Assembly: GCA_032207245.1 (NCBI GenBank)
Contig: CM063506.1
Location: forward strand, 16,178,975 to 16,242,974
Length of the DNA: 64,000 nucleotides
DNA from: Pardosa pseudoannulata
Lineage: Eukaryota > Arthropoda > Arachnida > Araneae > Lycosidae
Direction of reading: 5' to 3'
Shown here: piece after piece, positions 1 to 12,618 of the stretch
Layout of the letters: each line of letters starts with the position of its first letter
How positions within the stretch are numbered: position 1 is the stretch's first letter
Position numbers and translations under genes: made by a program
Notes under the pieces: model-generated
What the model was told of the DNA's origin: nothing
The model's database searches: none
What the model saw: the letters and a program-made list of their open reading frames with translations, nothing else

Positions 1-1213
1 TTGAGTAATTCCTTTATTCATAGGGATTAAGCATATTGATTATGACTATTTACAAATGATATTATGATTGAATGATTAAATATTTAAGATTATCATTGTA
101 CAACTATAATTCAAAAGCAGTGAACAACGATTCAATTTACAGGAACAGTTCGTAAATTATTTGCAGGTATCACGGTACTGCAGTAGGATCCACTCTGCCG
201 CATATGAGCAATAATTAAACAACTCGATTAAGTTGGCAATATCTACAGGAAGACTAATCGTCAAGAACTGTTTCGCACAAACTAGGACAGAACGGGTAGA
301 TTCAGAGAACATAAAGTGATGTCTTCGGAGCCGTTTGCTCTAAAATAACAAAGATGCACTGAGATTTCCTCGAGAGTAATAGTTACTCTAAGTTACTCGG
401 AGTCCTCAACTAATTTCAACAGAAAATCCAGTTCCCTGAAATTTTAATCTTGCTTGAGATGGGTTGACTGACCCGGCCGATCTTCACGACATTATCAGTT
501 ACTGGGATTGGAACGGACAAAATACAAGGAAAAAAAAAAACTTGTCTTTTTACACCGGACGCCTATCTTCTAAATTTCTTTTCTTAAGTTTAAGGTTCGA
601 GATATACTGTGTCTCGAAAGGATGACGACATCAGCCATCTTCTCGAGCCCCAATTTGCATATCACTTAGACGAAAACAGAAGTATACAGGGTCCACAAGA
701 GAGCTTTCACAAAAGATCTCAATAATCAATAGCCACAAATCCATATTACATAATTAAGCCACCTGCGGCCACAAGAGAAGAAAGAGGAATCCGGTGTCTT
801 TTTTTTGCAGAATGCTGGTTTTTCTTTTGTAAGATCGCCTTTGTTAAGTCTGCCGTTGCTGGATGCATATTGTTCTTCCGAAGTAGAATTTAACGGCGAT
901 TTAAAAATGGAATTATAAATATCCCCAGGGCCTCCCATCTGGAATTTGTCTTCGGCAGCTTTTAAATTAAATGACTGGAACCACTCCATCCGGACCTAAT
1001 GGTTTTCTTAAACAAGATGATGAAATATTGGTCCATACCTAAGTAATCTTCACAGTATACTATTATGCTTTCAAACAAAGTTATTTACGGAATAATAGTG
1101 GTTGCATTTCTAGTACACAAAAGCCGGGGTTCTTTGCACCAATGCCGTTTCTCTCAAGCGCAATTCTGGTGAATTCTGAAGGAAGAAGGTAGGGAAGCTG
1201 ATGTAACGAATAA
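1..1213. other. unassigned sequence, no gene seen
   Basis: I see no repeat hallmark or convincing coding exon here. The one longer ORF (726-989, minus) has no recognisable motif or splice context and looks like chance. Confidence 0.6.
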
Positions 1214-1255
<42 letters not shown>

Positions 1256-1256
1256 C

Positions 1257-1344
<88 letters not shown>
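1214..1344. repeat. (CA)n(TA)n compound microsatellite
   Basis: A CA run grades into a long TA run, broken by a few CATA interruptions. The minus-strand ORF that follows (1362-1628) shows no domain. Confidence 0.97.
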
Positions 1345-1347
<3 letters not shown>

Positions 1348-1953
1348 AAGGAAAAAGTAAACTAGATATATAAATAAATGTAGAGATATTGTTTAAAGCC
1401 CCAAAGATGGCCTTTCAAGGAACACACTGTTAAAATGCATCCTGTAATTTTATACGTCAAAAGTACTGAAGTATAATAATAGTCAAAAGTTCTTGTTACG
1501 GCTAGAGAAAATTTTGATTGGTTTTTAAATCTATGATGAAAGGCGAAAGTCCCGTGTCTCTCTGCTTTCCCCCTTTTAATCCCTATTCTAAACTGATCAC
1601 TGAAGGTACAGTTTTTACCCTCATGCAAGGAGTCTAACCAATTAAAACTTTATAGTGCCCATTTTGGAAATTTTGAGCGAAAAGGGGATGCCGCTATCGA
1701 AAACAGAATTTTCCAAGATATTTAAATAGATTTTTGTCTCAGAGTCTTAGATTGTCAAATATATGTGTTAGACGATCTCGTAGTTTGTCTAGTCCCTAGA
1801 TTGAAGTGGGATCCCATCCAAATAAATATCTACCGGATATAAATATCTTCGTCAATGAAACAGTCTCCAGTTCCTCTTTTAATCAAACCATTTCGCCATG
1901 ACTACAGCCTCCCACCCAGTGTCGTATATTTTGTTTTTACGACAGATATAAGA

Positions 1954-1954
<1 letters not shown>
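1345..1954. other. unassigned sequence between microsatellites
   Basis: No repeat termini, tRNA-like boxes or recognisable coding similarity were found. Confidence 0.5.

Positions 1955-2030
<76 letters not shown>
1955..2030. repeat. (TA)n microsatellite
   Basis: Near-pure TA with one TTA interruption. It directly abuts dispersed repeat C, as a TA tract also does at the third copy near 13.79 kb. Confidence 0.95.
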
Positions 2031-2033
<3 letters not shown>

Positions 2034-2525
2034 CAAAATTATTTAACTTTAATATTTCCTTAAAAACCTCCTCTCTCTCATTCTAATTCCTTAAAATCTT
2101 TATCCCTGAGTCTAAATATCTTAATCAAAGGAGCATTCTCGACTTAAAATTCTTTCTATCCATTTCCCAAAGCTTTCTATCCTATAGATGTAAATTTTCT
2201 GTCTATTTAACACGTTTCCCAGCTGTCGTCGGCAAATGGCTCCGTGTTTTTCCTGATCTTACACTTAAATTCACCGAAGAAGTGGGAAAATTCTTTTTGT
2301 CTTCGCACTTGGGTGTACCTCTGTTCGAGCTGAGTAATTTTTGTTGCTTTTCTGTTGTTTGTCGTCGACTAGTAAAGATGTTCGTTTTTGCAGTTCTAAA
2401 ATAAAGTTTTAATTAGACTTGCACCGTTCTCTTCCATGTCGGCCGACTGCATTTTTATTACTGCTAGCTATTTAGCTTTCTATTTGTCCAGCAGTTTTAT
2501 AATTAGTGGATAACACATATGTATG

Positions 2526-2526
<1 letters not shown>
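2031..2526. repeat. dispersed repeat C, copy 1 (~500 bp)
   Basis: Matches 24625-25128 over its full length with scattered substitutions and small indels. It starts at a TATCAAAATTATTT-like edge just after a TA tract and ends just before the TA/TG tract at 2527. Shared landmarks are an ACCTCCTCTCTC stretch, a CTAAAATAAAGTTTTAATTAG block and GCCGACTGCAT. A more diverged relative may lie at 13787-14235. No terminal inverted repeats, TSD or tRNA boxes were found, so the class is unknown. On the minus strand the second copy is open over about 38 codons, while this copy carries stops there, so coding is doubtful. Confidence 0.75.

Positions 2527-2582
<56 letters not shown>
2527..2582. repeat. (TA)n(TG)n microsatellite
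   Basis: TA run followed by a TG run. It abuts repeat C, mirroring the CA/TA tract after copy 2 at 25129. Confidence 0.95.
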
Positions 2583-2583
<1 letters not shown>

Positions 2584-3409
2584 CGAATTAGAGTATGGTG
2601 AGGCTATTGGAAGACTGCCTATGTCAAGTTTAAGCAACCGAATTTTATGTCCATTTTAAAAATTAAGCACGAAAATTTACCTTTCCCTCTGTCAAAAATT
2701 TTCTTGAAAATGGAACTTATATAGATGTTGTTTAAGACATTACAGTTTTTTATAATTCATTTTCTTCAGGATCACGGTATACCGCAATTCTCCAACGAAT
2801 AAATTCTGTCACAAACGCTCGTCTGAGAACTGTCAAGACAGACAGAAGAATCATTAAAAGTCCGTCAAAAGGGCAGTGACTCGATCTTTACCTCATTTTT
2901 GGTTCTTTACAAAAAAATAAAGCTTGATGGAACTGCTGTTTCAAAGTCATGTAACGTCTAAAAAAAAAACGAGAACAAAGACGATGGGAGGATAGACCTC
3001 TCATCATTATTTTGTATTACATAAAGGTCTCTTTCGCATTTTTTATTTTCTTCCTCCACGCGAGACCGAGGAATAACTGTCGCGTGCTGTCAGAGGTCAG
3101 TGACGCATTCGTAATGAATGGGACTGTAAAACACGAATTTTAAAACGACCTTTATTTAGCTGAACATGAAATGCTCACATTTTTCGCCTCATATCTGCAG
3201 ATGAGGTGAAAAGTATGGAAGGGCATTTTATGACTGAGATCAAAAGAAATAGCTTTGCTTCGTATTGTTACTTGACAATTAATTAATTATATATTACTTT
3301 TTAATAACGTGGGCAGTTTTTTGTTAATCATTTCTTCTATACAATGTGCGTGAATTTTGTTGACCTGTTGGAAGCGCAACACAGGGACGTAACAATTTTC
3401 TGTAGGAAT
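2583..3409. other. unassigned sequence
   Basis: No supported gene or repeat seen in this stretch. Confidence 0.5.
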
Positions 3410-3413
3410 ACAC

Positions 3414-4142
3414 TGTGACGCCTTGAATGTCTTTAGTCAAAAGTTAGTGTGAAGTAGGATCACAGACATAACAGAAATCACTTTTATTTCTGGAATAAAT
3501 ACTGGCTATATACAAAGGGATTCTAATATTCTAAAATGATTCGAAATGTAAAGGATTGTTGCTTGGATAACATATCCACGATGATCACAGTCGTAAAAAA
3601 GAATTAAATATTCTCACACGATGGGGAGGCTTTTCCAGGGTGCAACGTAAACCTAATCTATCCTCCATTTGGTGTCTGAGACACTGTCATTCCTTATATG
3701 TGTGGACCCTAGGAGTCTCCGGAACGTAATCGCTAAAAGCTGGCTCCGGTCAAAAGTCGCGGAAGACTCCAGGAGGTCAAAGCACCTGCGTAAAAAATGT
3801 CGAAAAGCCCCGAGTCGCAAAATTCTAGGCTTTTTATACCTGGGGGTTAGTTACGGTTCTGCCAACTGCTTTCTGATCAGTTACGATCCCAGTTACCTGA
3901 GAACTACAGTTAAGGTTACAACTAGTTAATTAGTCCAATTCTCATTCGGTAGCTGTCCCGTTCTGGAATTCTCCAGGCAATGCTCCGGAATCATTACCGC
4001 GACCGATCAGAGCGTGATCAGTTCAATCGAACTGTCAACATCCCAGACACTGCTTCGCCGCGCTATTATGGCCTGTCAAGTTGGTGGGACACAGGTCAGC
4101 TGATTTCGGTAGATAGTGTTCTGAACAAAGGTGGTCTTCACA
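3414..4142 (-). mobile_element. solo LTR, family A (Gypsy-like), antisense
   Basis: 729 bp matching 31533-32280 in the opposite orientation. Read on the minus strand it begins TGTGAAGACC, carries a TATA box (TATAAAAAGCC, near 3830-3840) and an AATAAA signal near 3490, and ends GGCGTCACA, giving TG...CA ends. The flanks ACAC (3410-3413) and GCAC (4143-4146) resemble a 4-bp TSD with one substitution. No internal gag/pol, primer-binding site or second LTR is adjacent, so this is a solo LTR left by recombination. The 4-bp TSD suits Gypsy/Ty3 elements. The ORFs at 3669-3929 and 3980-4168 lie inside the LTR and are not genes. Confidence 0.85.
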
Positions 4143-4383
4143 GCACAAAGGGAATCCTCGTAATTTAGTAGCAGGAACCAAGCGGATGACCCGCAGGCTT
4201 AGAGTACCACCTCCAAAGGTATTTATTATTTGGGAACTGAGGACATTACATCCCCGAAGCTATTTTACGCTCCCCAGTCGTGATTAATGAACACGGTAGA
4301 TCTTTTCCCAGATCGCGCCCCGGACCCACAACCCTCCTGTTACGAGACCACTGCCTTTGCTGACTGAGCTACCGTGGCTCTAA
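4143..4383 (-). mobile_element. tRNA-Thr-derived SINE (SINE-B), antisense, truncated by LTR A
   Basis: The reverse complement starts AGAGCCACGGTAGCTCAG (A box), continues GTGGTCTCGTAAC (Thr CGT-like anticodon region) and GGGTCCGG (degenerate B box), then the shared body with 'TACCTTTGGAGGTGGTA' and 'AAATTACGAGGA'. Complete relatives are at 8097-8443 and 15442-15805. The body stops at the LTR A edge at 4142. I could not find the missing SINE 3' part beyond the other LTR edge (before 3414). Confidence 0.85.
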
Positions 4384-4582
4384 TTCTTTATTATTCTATC
4401 CACTGTGTGTTTATATTGTATCCTGAATGTTATATCTTGAATATCATATCTTGAAACTCAGAATATTGTCTTTCGGATAAACATTTTCAAAAATCTGCAA
4501 AACATGATACCGATTTTTTAAAAAAAATTCGTAGTCGAATTTTTTTTTTTTGCGAAACGAAAATTCATCTTCAAATATGAAC

Positions 4583-4740
4583 GAACGATGGCTGGCTAGG
4601 ACGTTGCACTTCGGTTGCAGAATTAGTAATTTCAAATGTTACTATCGGTTTCGGAATCGGCATTAAGTAATAGTCCCGGCTTCATTATCCTTCTTGTATC
4701 CAAAAAGTTGACCGTAATGCAACAAAACAAACCAAAATTC
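4583..4740 (+). mobile_element. tRNA-Gln-like SINE (SINE-A), degenerate
   Basis: Shows the SINE-A block order: a tRNA-like GGCTAGGACGTTGCACTTCGG segment, a TTCGGAATCGGC(A)TTAAG block, GTCCCGG, then AAAAAGTTGACCGTAATGCAAC. Heavily mutated relative to 57868-58037. The minus-strand ORF 4444-4635 overlaps it and is spurious. Confidence 0.6.
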
Positions 4741-5666
4741 TAAATTGCTACACCGAGAAAACAGTCCGTTATAGCGTTTTGAAATTAATACGAGTTAATA
4801 ATTGGTTAAAGTATTCTTTTTTAAAAATTAACTATTACAGAATTTTTATTTTTATTTCGATAATGATCTGGGGATATGGTGTCATGCTCGGTTTTCTCAG
4901 GGGATGAATCAAGAGCTTTCAAGCGAGTTCATTGACTTTAAATGGCCGCTTATGTTGTTATTTTATTTTGAAACTAGAAGATAGGCTAATGTTGAACGCC
5001 CGAAGTTCAGAAATGGAAAAGAATTGTAATATCAGAATTTTTTTCAAAAATAATTTTTTTAAATTTAGATGAAATAAAGATATATGATTATCTAATATTT
5101 ACTTCATTATTTTTTGGATATTCTTCCAATATTTTACCCAGTGTTTTTCACAAGCTTTTCCATCATCTAGAAATCGTGTTTATCTGTTGTTCTATATTAT
5201 TTGATTCACCGCCAAGCTCGCCGCCAAAGGATTTTAGGTCAACTGTCTGAATAAATTTTGGAGGAAAGTTTTGAGAGCATAGATAAAACATCATAATAAT
5301 ATGCATGTATTCCCATTACAGCATTCATAGGAAGTAAATTACAAGGATTTATAGCGAAAATGTTGTTTCCGCGGTTAAAACTTATGCATGTTTCCAGGCT
5401 GAAGTCTGGTCTTTCGCAATTTAGAGTGGTTTAAGCTAGTAGTAAGAACAAGTTCAGTGTTTTAGTAAAAACTTGGAGATTTTTTTTTTGGCCGAGGATT
5501 TTATACTTTCTTCCTTCTTTACCCTATTATGTAAGGATTTAAGTGTGTGCGTGAGTGTGTGTTTCACACGCAGATTTGATAAATTTATACGCAATCTGTG
5601 ATACTGTTACTCCTATTTTAACCCTTATAATCCATTGCTTGTAAACTTGTATTTTATATATAATTA
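4741..5666. other. unassigned AT-rich sequence
   Basis: Homopolymer-rich, with no ORF or repeat structure that I can support. Confidence 0.5.
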
Positions 5667-6136
5667 CTAGACGATCCGACAGACGTTATCCTGTTTTTAC
5701 GCTGTAAATCCAAAAATTGTAAAATAATTTTAAATAAATTATAAATTGGACCGTTTTGATGGAAAATTAAGGAAAAAATATTTTAAAAAATACTTGACCC
5801 CACCACCCGTACAGTCATCACAAGCGTAATAAAATTAAACTAAAATTACCCCTGCGCCTGTACGGGTATTCGATACTGGTACTTCTTGTACTGAAGCTCA
5901 TTGCGCCGACCACAGCTCCACAGATACGTTACCAGTGAAGGGTTTCAAGCGGTATTACTATAATCTCAATAAGCGAGCAATGGATTAAAAAAATATTTTT
6001 TATGGGATCAAATTGTGAATCTAAACCATTCTCGAATCATCTTAATCACATACACAAAATTTCATCAAAATCGGTCCAGCCGTTTAGATGGAGTTCTATT
6101 ACAAACACACGGATAGAAGAATTATATATATAAAGA
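5667..6136 (-). mobile_element. short non-autonomous Helitron (family 3), copy A
   Basis: 470 bp on the minus strand: 5' TCTTTATATATATAATTC, then CTATCCGTGTGTTTGTAATAGAACTCC, and a 3' end ...CGGATCGTCTAG. The flanks are A (5' side) and T (3' side), the Helitron A|T target with no TSD. It matches 26900-27379 end to end. No Rep/helicase coding capacity is present. A central tRNA-like segment (about 5860-5926) has an A-box-like TGGAGCTGTGG and a TATCGAATACC B-box-like stretch. I see no convincing 3' hairpin, so Helitron (or the related Helentron type) rests on the TC/CTAG ends and target bases. Confidence 0.8.
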
Positions 6137-6209
6137 TTAAAAATTATTTGAGTTGTATTATTTAAAATAGTATCATGAACGATATTTTAACTAGATTAGG
6201 CATTTTGCC

Positions 6210-6345
6210 TTGGTGCGGTGCGTTAAGTCTACTTTTTGTTACAACGAGGGCTAATGAGACCGGGACCTACTGCTTAAAGCCGAACCTGAACGGCTACAAA
6301 CATCCATGCAGTAATAAGATTCGTACTGACTCCAAACCGAAGAGC
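6210..6345 (-). mobile_element. SINE-A fragment, antisense
   Basis: The plus strand reads GTTACAACGAGGGCTAATGAGACC, then ACCTACTGCTTAAAGCCG, then ACGGCTACAAACATCCATG. This is the reverse complement of the SINE-A body (CATGGATGTTCGTAGCCGTTCGGAATCGGC...TTAGCCCTCGTGTTGC). The tRNA head is lost. The ORFs 6175-6381 and 6294-6476 run through it and are not genes. Confidence 0.75.
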
Positions 6346-7430
6346 AACGTCCTACCCATCCAGACATCGTTGGCCAGATAAGAAGTTAAAGTGAAAAGTA
6401 TTCTTACATTTACCTGTAATCCACCTTGGAAATAAACAAATACTGAACTGAAATTAATAATTACGAAAACTTTCAAACATACTGTTTGATCTGAAAACCG
6501 TTATTGGTAATATGTATACTAATGGATGGATACGAATGCAACGGGATTGTACAAAGAATAAACAATAAAAATATTGCAGTGAAAATTTTCGTAGTCTCCA
6601 TTCACTCAAAACTGAATATCAAGTGCAGCCCGATTGATATAATAGCTAGTGTGTTCGCCAATCTGAAGGGTGCGGGGATCGAACTCTGCATAAGGTTTGG
6701 TTGTGACCCGTCAATATTTCGCCTGAAATTGAATTCTGTCACAAGCGGAAAGCAGCACAATCCTCAAGTTTATCATCGAAGTCGTCTTTGTTTAGTATGA
6801 AATATATATTCAGTGTTTGTTTCAACATTTTTGCCTAGAGGCCTAAATTTATGCTTTGTTCTGCTTATGTGTGGAGGTTAAAGTGAAGACCTTACACTTC
6901 GCTAGGTACTCTGTTAAACCCAATTACCTTGACCTTGACCTTGTTTGTTTCAGCACTTTGAACGTGTTTTTCATTTACACTTTGGACTAGGGTATGGATG
7001 AAATTCCTGCCCTATGGACATTAGTAATAGCAAAATATTAAGTTCTTTAAAAATATTTTTTAATGGTGAATACTTGAGATTTTATCTCGCACTCATTTTA
7101 AACAATGTTATGCGTTGTACTTTCGATAGCGCAATTTAATTATGAATTATAATTGTTATATTTGTTGTAATGTACTTACAACCTATACACCAGTGTTCGG
7201 TTACAAGGGAGAAACACAGTAAAAATATAATACTTTATACTGAGATTCAGACATTTATTCTGTACATTCATTTACAAATAGATCCTTGGTTATCATATAT
7301 CATAATCATCAATTATTTATGTCTTATATTTACACCATCATTATTACAATTCTCCTTATAACGCGTAGTTATTCAATTACCAGATTAAATTATTAATAGA
7401 GGCCTAAGTGACTGTAAATATTATTTTATT
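6346..7430. other. unassigned sequence
   Basis: Includes a 98-codon ORF (6504-6800, plus) without recognisable domains. It contains the phrase 'GGTGCGGGGATCGAACTC', which resembles a tRNA T-arm, but no A box was found. Confidence 0.4.
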
Positions 7431-7926
7431 TTTACCTCCATTAAAGGCACAGGGGAGCAGGCAGGGGCTTTCTTCACGCGGTGTCGGTCAGGGCGCACGG
7501 GACGAGTTGGTGATGGTGAGAGGGGCTTAGGACTCTTGTCCCACTTCTCTCGAATCCCGACTTCAACTCCTCTCCTTAACTTCGTTTCCAAAACCCTCAC
7601 CTCGGTTTTAACGCCCCTTTTTCTTCCTTTCCAATCGCTTGTTTTAGGGAAATTTTCCCACATCTGCATCAACTTCGGGAGTGCAGGTGGGCTTATTAAA
7701 GTAGCCCCTTTTTGTGCAAGCTGACATTACTTTTTAGCCCCTGCCCCCATAACTCATGGATATGTCTCTGTGCTAGCTTGACCGTTACGCTGCCATTCCG
7801 TGATCTATACCTTCTCTGCAGGGGTCCCTAAACTTGACGTGAACAATTGGAGTCCTAAATTCCTCTAGGGAAATCCTCCCACAGCTGTGCATGCAAGTGC
7901 AGATCACCGTGGGAAAGTGCCTCGGT
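7431..7926 (-). repeat. dispersed repeat D, copy 1 (496 bp)
   Basis: Reverse-complement match to 50359-50854, also 496 bp, sharing both edges (ACCGAGG...ACTTTCCCACG at one end, CCTTTAATGGAGGTAA at the other). It is GC-richer than its surroundings. Both copies keep an overlapping ORF in the same sense (here minus 7421-7672) sharing TSDWKGRKRGVKTEVR. However, most differences between the copies in that stretch change amino acids and one base indel shifts the upstream frame, so purifying selection is not evident. No TIR, TSD or tRNA boxes were seen; the class is unknown. Confidence 0.75.
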
Positions 7927-8096
7927 ACAATATTTAAAAAAAATGTTATTTAAAAAGGAGATTTAAAAAAATATGAAAAATCGATTCAAATCCACAACAT
8001 ATTTATTTGAAGAATTTTTCTAGATTTCCTCTTGAAATTTGCATTTACGATATATGATTTATTTCTGTCCATGATAAATCTATCACTTTTAATAGT

Positions 8097-8443
8097 GGAC
8101 CCGCGGTAGTTCAGTTGGCAAAGGCAACGATCTCCTAACTGAGAGGTTGCGGGTTCGGAACCCAATCCGGCCTAAGATCCGCCGTGTTCGTTAAAGGTGA
8201 CTGGGGTACCTGAAATATGTTCGTGGTCACAATGTCGTCCAAGTTCTCAATCGATACCTCTGGGGGTGGCAGGCCAAGTCTATGGATCTTCTGCTTGGTC
8301 CCTGCTTCAAAATTACGAGGACCTACTTGAGCGAAGTTGTTCTTTCACCTTAATAGCGCACCCCTTGGCCTTAATACGAGAGCCTGCAGGCTCAATCATG
8401 CTTGGTTTGTCCAAGTGGCATGAGAAACAACAACAGCAAACAA
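8097..8443 (+). mobile_element. complete tRNA-Thr-like SINE (SINE-B) with 10-bp TSD
   Basis: 347 bp flanked by TTTTAATAGT at 8087-8096 and 8444-8453. The head has an A box (TAGTTCAGTTGG) and a B box (GGTTCGGAACC), followed by the SINE-B body ('CCGCCGTGTTCGTTAAAGGTGACTGG', 'CCTCTGGGGGTGGCAGGCC') and a CAA-rich tail. The tRNA head cannot be a working tRNA gene because the acceptor stem does not pair. The ORF 8197-8484 lies inside and is spurious. The 3' portion differs from the 15442 copy, which defines a subfamily shared with 35845-36190. Confidence 0.93.
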
Positions 8444-8453
8444 TTTTAATAGT

Positions 8454-9829
8454 ACAACTCGGGAACACTAGAGACCTATTCTAAACCAGGAAGATATACC
8501 TCACTCCGCGATATTCCTACCATACTGAACGTATATAACGTATAGCAAATTAAAGACTAAAAACATATTCAGCAGCATATGAGGAGTGTTCGACACTTAA
8601 AGTATTCCTATTCTTCTAGAATTATGAATGCTCATCTCTAACGAAACAAGTCATACTTCTCAGTTTAAGAGTATTTGCCCAATTTCTATCTAAGAGAAAA
8701 GAAAGTCATAGACTTTAGAATAAACCATTAATGAGGTAAAACTTCTTAAAATAGATTTGTGTTTCCCGATTATGTTAATAACTAGCTCGAAAGTTGGGTA
8801 ACATACCAAAGTCTGTTCACCATTTCCCCGTTCACAATTTTAATACCGTAAACACATTTCCACATAGAAATTTTGTTTTCTTTTTGCATATGAATGTTGT
8901 TTGGGTATTTATTACCTTTGGGTTTCTATCGTATTAATTAATACCATTCAAAAACTAATAAAAACAAATTTTAAAACTCCCAGACTATGCATTGCCTTGT
9001 CAAGGCAGAGTTACAAGTAACAGAACCTCTGAGCTCAAATGAAAATCGGGCTCAATAGCAAAACTCTTTGAAAATTATTATAAATTTATAACATTTCGCA
9101 TCTATCCGTGTTCAAATATATTTAAAAACAGGAGGATTTCCAAGAATCAAGTTATGATGCAAAAAGTTTGTACAAAATATATTAGATTTAAAGTAATTAA
9201 CATACACTTATTGATTTCAATTTTAATGAGATTTTATTAGATGAAATTACCCTCCTCCACTTTCGAACAAAATAAGAAACTGTGTTAGTATAATTTGTTA
9301 ATCATCAGCATAATATATTAACGGTTAATAACCTACCTTCGTTGTTTTATTTAATCATGTATAACATCATGGGTGACTCTAAGTAAGAAAATATTTTCTG
9401 AGCATCCTACAAAATTTTCTGAAAAAGTATACGCTAGTAATTTAAAATAAAAAATATATTAAGTTTAATTTCTGGATACCAAAACTAGAGCTGAATGATA
9501 TCTGGTTTTTAATATTGTGATTTGTCATTTACCAAATATCAATAAATTAATATATTCTAATATATATCACCTTATTATTGAGTTGCAAATATAAGTGTGT
9601 TCTGTATAAAATAATACAAACACACGTATATCAATGTGTGTGTTGGTTATCTAGAAAACAAAAATTTTATTTCTTAATCTGAATACATAAATTTAAATTT
9701 TAACATATTATTTTAAAAAAGAAAGTCACATAACATATCATTACTGTTCTTCGGTAGAAAAAAGATTTGTCGACTCGTCAAAAAAGGGAAAAAGGGTGAG
9801 AAAAGATATAAAAATTTCTAATTATCTTC
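8454..9829. other. unassigned AT-rich sequence
   Basis: Very AT-rich, with no supported gene or transposon termini. Confidence 0.5.
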
Positions 9830-10390
9830 AAAATTCATTTATATATTTTTTATTTGAAGTGGAAGATAGTTTTAAAAAACTTTTAAAATTTCAGAAACAG
9901 ATTTTCCGAAAATTCTATTTAAATTTTCGGGAAAAATATCTATTTATAATTTTCGGATCAGAATCACCCCTGAATATCACTATCAAAGTTATTGAGAAAA
10001 GAAGAATCCTTAAACAGTTTTAAGTCAAATGATTATCATAAACAGTTTTAAGTCAAGTGATTAGAAAGAAAGGAAATGTGTGTTCCCACATTCGGTTTAA
10101 CTTGAGCAAAACAGTCTGTTTTGCTACATGACGGCTAAATAAATTTACGCATTTTAGAACTGGCTAATGGAATCATACAATTGCTCTAAATTTTTAATAT
10201 ATTTTTTATTTAATATTTTTTTATTAAAGCGGAAGATAGTTTTAAAAAACTTTTTTTTTATTTTACAGAAACAGATTTTTCCAGGGAAAAATATTTGTTT
10301 TTTTATAATTTTCGAACAGAATCAAACAAATTTCCAGAAAATTCTGAAATTTTCGAATCAGAATTATCTCTGTATAACACGTTTGTGTTA
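9830..10390. repeat. local tandem duplication, unit ~380 bp, diverged
   Basis: The block with GGAAGATAGTTTTAAAAAACTTTT, CAGAAACAGATTTT, TATAATTTTCG and ATCAGAAT occurs near 9860-9975 and again near 10230-10370. Between them a smaller AACAGTTTTAAGTCAA(A/G)TGATTA element is also doubled (10011-10062). The two ORFs (9796-10023 and 10167-10391) are AT-biased by-products of this repeat. Confidence 0.7.
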
Positions 10391-10890
10391 ATCAGATTCT
10401 AATGCTAATGAATCAAGTAATGGCAATTATGGTTTCTTTTTGGGGGAGAATTTAAATACTTTTACTAAAGTCTGATATCAAATATATTTTTATTCCTGTT
10501 TTAACAGTTGAAAATGCCACATTTTTTACATTTTCTTTAAATTTAATAAACATTATAGATTTCGATACATAGTAAATACAACGAAAACGGAGATTCCTTC
10601 AAAGTACGAGCCCTCTCACGCGGGTCGAATTCCTATCCGTAAATCAGGCCTTACGCGTCGGAGGCTTTGATAGCATTACATTTGTGTATTAACCGCTTCC
10701 CTTACAAATGTTTTTGAAAAAAAATTCAAAAACTCATCACATTTTTTAAAATTTTATTATTAAATACAAGGAAATAAAACAAAACAAAATATATAGGTTT
10801 TAAGTTGAACTTTTAATTTTTTACGGGTACAAAAGTATTTAGTTTCAATATTATTTTACTATCGAGTTATCTCGGGCAAAAGGAAAAACG
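10391..10890. other. unassigned sequence
   Basis: A GCGGGTCGAATTCC stretch near 10620 resembles a Pol III B box, but no matching A box was found upstream. Confidence 0.4.
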
Positions 10891-11502
<612 letters not shown>

Positions 11503-11787
11503 ACGTCCTAAAGTTTCAATGTGTCACGTGTCTGGCGAAATCGACTCCATTTCCTGCCCATCTGTGGGACACGTGGAAGCTATTTCACTAACGAACCGAC
11601 AGAACGTTTCTATTTTTGTTTGTAAATCCGCTTTTCACAAACCCTGTTCATGAATACTAATATAAGGACTATTTTTAGCGGTGAGGTATATTTATGTAAC
11701 ATCGCATAAATATTTTTTTTGTATCAAGCCTTATATAGAAACTTTTTCGCCAAGAGACTAGCGAGAATTATGCCTATGCATACATAC

Positions 11788-11788
<1 letters not shown>
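11503..11788. other. unassigned sequence
   Basis: Contains two CACGTG E-box palindromes or near-palindromes (near 11525 and 11568), but nothing else supports a promoter. Confidence 0.35.
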
Positions 11789-11990
<202 letters not shown>

Positions 11991-12352
11991 AGAGGTTTAA
12001 AAATAGATGTCAGGTTTAAAAATGGGGGTTAGGAATTGAGCCAGTTATAATTAAAATAATTAGAACTCATTAACAATAACGTAATAGTAGAAAGATACAC
12101 CTTAGAGCAGAACTATACAGAGTAAAAAAACTGACGCTGAAGTAGATATAAGAATTTACTTAGGTAACAACGCCAAAAAAAAAAAAACAGTCTGAGCAGG
12201 AACTAGGCAAATTACATCCTCCACGCTTGTCTTGGCAAATTATGAGAACAAAGGATATCTAAATGGCATAGCCATGGACAGCAGGATTACAATAAAGAAG
12301 TTTTTATATATGAAATCAAATGTGTCTTCCATGCCTTAACCACTCGTCCGTG

Positions 12353-12354
<2 letters not shown>
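11991..12354. other. unassigned sequence between microsatellites
   Basis: No gene or repeat structure supported. Confidence 0.5.
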
Positions 12355-12446
<92 letters not shown>

Positions 12447-12522
12447 GTATATATATACATATATATATGTTTATATATGTATATATATTTATGTATATAT
12501 ACATATTATATATATTATATAT

Positions 12523-12604
<82 letters not shown>

Positions 12605-12614
12605 ATGTATATAT
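12355..12614. repeat. (TA)n microsatellite with GTATA/CATA interruptions
   Basis: TA repeats with regularly placed ATGTATATA variants. Four overlapping ORFs on both strands are products of the repeat. LTR family B is inserted at its right edge. Confidence 0.97.
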
Positions 12615-12618
12615 GCAT

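Noticed and set aside
8099..8172. tRNA gene
   Set aside because: It has A and B boxes but no pairable acceptor stem, and is continuous with a SINE body bounded by TSDs. The same holds for the heads at 15442, 21719, 35250 and 57868.
10600..10670. Pol III B box GGGTCGAATTCC
   Set aside because: No A box at the right distance and no SINE body follows.
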